Below, one piece after another: positions 22,455-25,394 of a stretch of 25,394 nt of DNA. Location of the stretch: assembly GCA_965657935.1 (NCBI GenBank), contig CBFHQE010000028.1, forward strand, positions 1-25,394. Direction: 5' to 3'. A program made the translations under genes and the position numbers. The notes beneath the pieces were generated by a model. That model searched no databases and had not been told where the DNA came from. It saw nothing but the letters and a program-made list of their open reading frames with translations. The DNA comes from Maricaulis sp965657935 (GTDB lineage Bacteria > Pseudomonadota > Alphaproteobacteria > Caulobacterales > Maricaulaceae). The stretch's first letter is position 1, and each line of letters starts with the position of its first letter.

Positions 22455-24172
22455 GCGAAAATCTCCTGTTCGCGATGTGTTGTGTTGGATTGAGGTTCAG
22501 AGGCGTGCGGCGGCGCGGTCACTGCACCCCGGGAGGCCGAGCTGACGAGGTGGGCGTATTTGTCGAACACGCCGCCCATGCGGATGGGTTGCGGCGTCGT
22601 CATGGTGCGCCGGCGTGTTTCCAGATCGGCATCCGTGTCGATCCGGCGGCGGGTGACGTCGATGTGAATACGGTCACCGTCCTGGATCAGGCCGATAGCG
22701 CCACCAGCAGTGGCTTCCGGGCTGACATGTCCGATAACGAAGCCTTTCGAGGCGCCGGAGAAACGACCATCCGTGATCAGCGCGACGTCCTCGCTCAGGC
22801 CTTGGCCGACCAGAGCGGCGGTAACAGCGAGCATCTCACGCATGCCCGGACCGCCCTGAGGGCCCTCGCAGCGTATGACGACAACATCGCCGGCCTTGAT
22901 CTGATTGGCCTCGACGGCCGCAAAGGCCTCATCCTCGCACTCGAAAACGCGGGCGATGCCGTCGAACGCGGTGCGCGAATGGCCGCTGAGTTTGAGAACC
23001 GCACCTTCCGGCGCGATATCGCCGTAGAGCACGCGGAAACCGCCATCCGGTTTGACGGGATTGTCGACGGAATGGATGACCCGCTGGTTTGGGCGTTCCC
23101 GGGCCCTGGAAAATTCATCAAACAGGCTGTTGCCACTGATGGTGGGTGTATCCACGATGCGTCCGGCCTGCATGAGGCGTTGGCCGAACAGGCGTGTGCC
23201 ACCCGCCAGGAACATGTGATGTGCGAGGAACCGCCCGCCGGGCTTCAGGTCGGTGATGACCGGCGCCTCTGCGGAGACCTCGTCGAATGTGTCGATGGCG
23301 AAGGCAATGCCGGCCTCCGCGGCGATGGCTGCCAGGTGCAGGACGGCATTGGTGGATCCTCCGCTGGCCGAAGCGGCGATCGCTGCATTGCGCAGCGACT
23401 TGGGGGTGATGAAGCGGCGCGGATTGATCGCGGCTTCGACCAGCTCGACTGCCCGGATGCCGCACTTGCGTGCCGCGTCTGGCTTGTCGGGGTGAGGGGC
23501 GGGGATGTCGTTGAGGCCCATGGGCGACAGTCCCAGAAAGCTCAACATCATCGCCATCGTATTGGCCGTGAACTGGCCACCACAGGCGCCTTCGCCTGGG
23601 CAGGCCGCTTTCTCGACCGCTTCCAGTTCGGCATCATCGATCGTGCCGCAGGCATGCGCACCGACGGCTTCAAAAACATCCTGGATGGACAGCTCCTGAT
23701 CGCCCTTGCGGCCGGGCATGATCGTGCCGCCGTAAAGGATGCAGCCCGGGACATCGAGGCGCACCAGCGCCATCGCCGCGGCCGGGATGGTCTTGTCGCA
23801 ACCGGCCAGGATGACGATGCCATCGAGGCTGTGGCCACGGACCGCAAGCTCGATACTGTCGGTAACGACCTCACGCGAGATCAGCGAGGCGCGCATGCCT
23901 TCCGTGCCCATGGTGATGCCGTCGGAGACAACAACGGTGTTGAAGTCGACCGGGAAACCACCGGCTTCACGCACGCCTTCGCGCGCCGCATCGGCCAGCT
24001 TGTCCAGATGCATGTTGCACGGGGTGATCGTGCTCCAGGTGTTGATCACGCCGATCATTGGCTTGGCGAAATCCTCATCCGTCATGCCCGTGGCGCGCAG
24101 CATGGCACGCGCCGGGGCGCGGGCGGGTCCCTTGGTGATCGTGTCGGAGGATTTGGGCGTATGCTGGTTCAT
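22451..24172 (-). CDS. ilvD: Dihydroxy-acid dehydratase
   Basis: 573 residues, normal for the family (550-615). It dehydrates 2,3-dihydroxy-isovalerate and -methylvalerate to the 2-oxo acids. The Fe-S cluster cysteines are Cys52 (TPCNMHL), Cys125 (AGCDK) and Cys197 (PGEGACGGQFTANTM). Lys127 of the CDKT segment is the carbamylated Mg ligand in homologues, and SGGSTNAVLHL and DGRFSGASKGFVIGHVSPEA are the other signatures. The C-terminal 25 or so residues are low-complexity. First structural gene of the operon, starting 82 bases after the leader-peptide stop with the attenuator hairpin between. AGGA precedes ATG 24172. Confidence 0.97.
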   Translation of the reverse strand: MNQHTPKSSDTITKGPARAPARAMLRATGMTDEDFAKPMIGVINTWSTITPCNMHLDKLADAAREGVREAGGFPVDFNTVVVSDGITMGTEGMRASLISREVVTDSIELAVRGHSLDGIVILAGCDKTIPAAAMALVRLDVPGCILYGGTIMPGRKGDQELSIQDVFEAVGAHACGTIDDAELEAVEKAACPGEGACGGQFTANTMAMMLSFLGLSPMGLNDIPAPHPDKPDAARKCGIRAVELVEAAINPRRFITPKSLRNAAIAASASGGSTNAVLHLAAIAAEAGIAFAIDTFDEVSAEAPVITDLKPGGRFLAHHMFLAGGTRLFGQRLMQAGRIVDTPTISGNSLFDEFSRARERPNQRVIHSVDNPVKPDGGFRVLYGDIAPEGAVLKLSGHSRTAFDGIARVFECEDEAFAAVEANQIKAGDVVVIRCEGPQGGPGMREMLAVTAALVGQGLSEDVALITDGRFSGASKGFVIGHVSPEATAGGAIGLIQDGDRIHIDVTRRRIDTDADLETRRRTMTTPQPIRMGGVFDKYAHLVSSASRGAVTAPPHASEPQSNTTHREQEIFA

Positions 24173-24196
24173 CGTGTGTCCTGTGCGGCCAGAACG

Positions 24197-24230
24197 AAAA
24201 AACCCCGCTCCTTGTGGGAGCGGGGTTTTT
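24197..24230 (-). terminator. Intrinsic terminator acting as ilv attenuator
   Basis: In the minus-strand transcript a perfect 9-bp GC-rich stem, CCCCGCTCC (24225-24217) / GGAGCGGGG (24211-24203), with a 5-base loop is followed by six U residues (24202-24197). It lies between the leader-peptide stop and ilvD, so every operon transcript must pass it. The flanking A/T runs would also allow activity on the plus strand. Confidence 0.9.
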
Positions 24231-24281
24231 CGTGTCTGCCTGGTCTTGCTTTGCTAGATGGCAGGCGCGTTCGCCGCTCCC
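24216..24281 (-). promoter_or_regulatory. Antiterminator pairing of the ilv leader
   Basis: The leader RNA segment GGGAGCGG (24281-24274, codons 37-39 of the leader peptide) is complementary over 8 bases to CCGCTCCC (24223-24216), which contains most of the 5' arm of the terminator stem. The two structures are mutually exclusive. A ribosome stalled in the Leu/Val/Ile run (24322-24296) leaves GGGAGCGG free, while one that reaches the stop codon at 24254 covers or passes it. This is the arrangement expected for amino-acid-responsive attenuation. Confidence 0.7.
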
Positions 24282-24391
24282 GTTATTTGGGCGGTAATAA
24301 GCACCACAAGAATGAGCACGAGACCAAGCGTCCGCACGCCCGGCTGGGCGGCGACGGCAATAGCCTGAATGGTTTTCGTGCTCGGGTTCAT
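24254..24391 (-). CDS. Branched-chain amino acid operon leader peptide
   Basis: 45 residues from ATG 24391 to TAG 24254, with AGGAA about 9 bases upstream. Residues 24-32 are LVLILVVLI, nine consecutive branched-chain residues, and 11 of residues 22-36 are Leu, Val or Ile. The rest (MNPSTKTIQAIAV and TGAANAPAI) is unremarkable. It fits the role of the IlvL/IvbL leader peptides of enterobacteria: low charged tRNA for Leu, Val or Ile stalls the ribosome and lets transcription continue into ilvD. It is longer than IlvL (32) and not similar outside the run. A small membrane peptide is the alternative reading, but the attenuator 28 bases behind the stop argues for a leader. The open frame extends upstream to 24505, but that part has no ribosome binding site logic. 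Confidence 0.85.
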   Translation of the reverse strand: MNPSTKTIQAIAVAAQPGVRTLGLVLILVVLITAQITGAANAPAI

Positions 24392-24510
24392 GAGAACCGG
24401 TTCCTGTCTTTGCTGCGCTGCACAGTTACCGGGCTGGGATTCGATTGCAACCCCAAAAAGGAAAAAATTATGCGTGTTGCGATGTGTGATGCCGAAACGG
24501 CGCAAAATTC

Positions 24511-24543
24511 TTGCTCGCGTGTTGTATTGCTCGCGCGCGCGAG
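24511..24543. repeat. Duplicated TTGCTCGCG and 14-bp palindrome upstream of the ilv leader
   Basis: TTGCTCGCG occurs at 24511-24519 and again at 24527-24535, 16 bp apart. The second copy runs into the perfect palindrome CTCGCGCGCGCGAG (24530-24543). They lie between the S-formylglutathione hydrolase stop and the ilv leader, 120-150 bases before the leader start, where a promoter or regulator site is expected. A possible -10 (CATAAT on the minus strand, 24472-24467) lies downstream, without a convincing -35. Confidence 0.35.
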
Positions 24544-24556
24544 ACCTGGGTTATGT

Positions 24557-25394
24557 TCACCGCGAATCTAATGCAGTTGCGTGATGGCGCAGATGGTCTT
24601 CGATGAAGCTGGCGATGAAATAATATGAATGATCATACCCTTCATGACGACGCAGGGTGAGCGTTTGTCCGGCCTCCGAACAGGCAGCCTCGAACAATTC
24701 GGGGCGGAGTTGCTCTACGAGGAATTGATCGCCGAGGCCCTGGTCAATCAGGATGTGCGCGTTGCTTGGGTGCTTGCGCACAAGGGCGCAGGAATCGTGC
24801 TTTTCCCATTCCGATTTATCGTCACCGAGATAGGTGGAAAACGCCTTTTGACCCCACGGCACATCCATCGGGGCAACGATAGGTGAAAAAGCAGATACAG
24901 ATCTGAATTGTTTGGGGTTTTTCAGGTGTAATGTCAGCGCGCCATGGCCGCCCATCGAATGCCCCGAAATGCCCTGCCGTGTCATGTCCGCGGGAAAGCT
25001 TTTTTCAATCAGTGTACTGAGTTCGTCCACAATATAGCGATCCATGTGGAAATGCTCTGACCACGGGCTCTGGGTGGCGGACAGGTAGAAGCCGGCGCCC
25101 TGGCCCAGATCGTAGGCCTCCTCATTGGGCACACTGTCGCCGCGCGGGCTGGTGTCCGGGGCGATGACCATCAGCCCAAGCTCGGCGGCGACCCGCTGCA
25201 GGCCTGATTTTTCCATCACATTCGACCAGTTGCAGGTCAGCCCCGACAGATAACACAGCACCGGAACCGGGCCGGACTTGGCTTGCGGCGGCGTATAGAC
25301 GGCAAAGCGCATTGGCACGCCACACACGGCGCTGTCATGGTCAAAAACGGCCAGCTCGCCGCCAAAGGAAGTCCAGGAGGATACCGGTTTCAGG
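24557..25394 (-). CDS. fghA: S-formylglutathione hydrolase (5' end outside window)
   Basis: Reading continues in frame to the right edge (first visible residues LKPVSSWTSFGGELAVFDHDSAVCGVPM), so the start codon lies outside; 278 residues plus stop are visible and only a few are likely missing. Alpha/beta hydrolase of the esterase D/FrmB family that splits S-formylglutathione to formate and glutathione, the second step of glutathione-dependent formaldehyde oxidation. It shows LSGLTCNWSNVMEKSG, the nucleophile Ser in GISGHSMGGHGAL, the acid Asp in IDQGLGDQFL and the base His in GYDHSYYFIASFIEDHL. The partner alcohol dehydrogenase (adhC/frmA) would be expected upstream, beyond the window. It lies on the same strand as the ilv operon but is separated by about 165 bases with the leader region, so it is probably a different transcript. 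Confidence 0.95.
   Translation of the reverse strand, partial: LKPVSSWTSFGGELAVFDHDSAVCGVPMRFAVYTPPQAKSGPVPVLCYLSGLTCNWSNVMEKSGLQRVAAELGLMVIAPDTSPRGDSVPNEEAYDLGQGAGFYLSATQSPWSEHFHMDRYIVDELSTLIEKSFPADMTRQGISGHSMGGHGALTLHLKNPKQFRSVSAFSPIVAPMDVPWGQKAFSTYLGDDKSEWEKHDSCALVRKHPSNAHILIDQGLGDQFLVEQLRPELFEAACSEAGQTLTLRRHEGYDHSYYFIASFIEDHLRHHATALDSR

Noticed and set aside
22475..24571. 698-codon open frame on the plus strand opposite ilvD
   Set aside because: It is antisense to an unmistakable ilvD gene, its composition is that of a third-position GC shadow, and it has no family-like motif.
1..25394. CRISPR array, insertion sequence, integrase, toxin-antitoxin or anti-phage system
   Set aside because: No regularly spaced repeats, transposase, recombinase or known defence domains are visible anywhere in the window.

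Overview
The window looks like a GC-rich chromosome segment of an aerobic, heterotrophic Gram-negative alphaproteobacterium. A Maricaulis/Hyphomonas/Caulobacter-type organism fits best. The reasons are a SapC-family protein, a tamA-tamB pair with alphaproteobacterial character, a Fur-boxed PKHD hydroxylase, and a LacI-type operator before a secreted carbohydrate-binding-like protein. This is recognition by eye; no database search was possible, so the genus is an inference.

Layout. 48-124 is tRNA-Arg(ACG), followed by about 300 gene-free bases that repeat its 3' end. 435-1419 holds a MarR regulator divergent from a four-helix membrane protein, with two operator palindromes exactly 30 bp apart between them. 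1716-2426 encodes a SapC-family protein. 2598-5207 is visibly less GC-rich: a LysR regulator gene broken at two short tandem repeats, then a hybrid histidine kinase-like protein that has lost its phospho-accepting histidine but keeps an intact receiver domain. 5208-5613 is non-coding and ends in a LacI-type operator in front of a small exported CBM-like protein (5614-6174). 6400-12131 is tamA-tamB, the outer-membrane translocation and assembly module. TamB converges on a PKHD-type Fe(II)/2-oxoglutarate hydroxylase (12128-12790), and their stop codons share CTAG. Between the hydroxylase and a divergent lipoprotein (12884-13747) lies a near-perfect Fur box that overlaps the lipoprotein promoter.

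The second half (24391 down to 13844, minus strand) is one compact branched-chain amino acid operon: leader peptide - attenuator - ilvD - ilvC - ilvB - ilvN - leuA - ilvE - leuC - leuD - leuB. Neighbouring genes overlap or are separated by at most 25 bp. Together they encode acetohydroxyacid synthase (both subunits), ketol-acid reductoisomerase, dihydroxyacid dehydratase, the transaminase and the whole isopropylmalate branch. That is every step from pyruvate (or 2-oxobutyrate) to valine, leucine and isoleucine; only threonine deaminase (ilvA) is absent. A 45-residue leader peptide with nine consecutive Leu/Val/Ile codons precedes a strong intrinsic terminator. A leader segment can pair with the terminator's 5' arm, which is a textbook ribosome-mediated attenuation layout.

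Upstream of the operon on the same strand is an S-formylglutathione hydrolase gene whose 5' end runs off the window.

I see no CRISPR array, insertion sequence or phage gene. The points most worth a second look are the ilv attenuator, the histidine-less hybrid kinase, the LysR gene inactivated by two repeat-length changes, the Fur-boxed divergent pair, and unusual cofactor-loop residues in IlvC.
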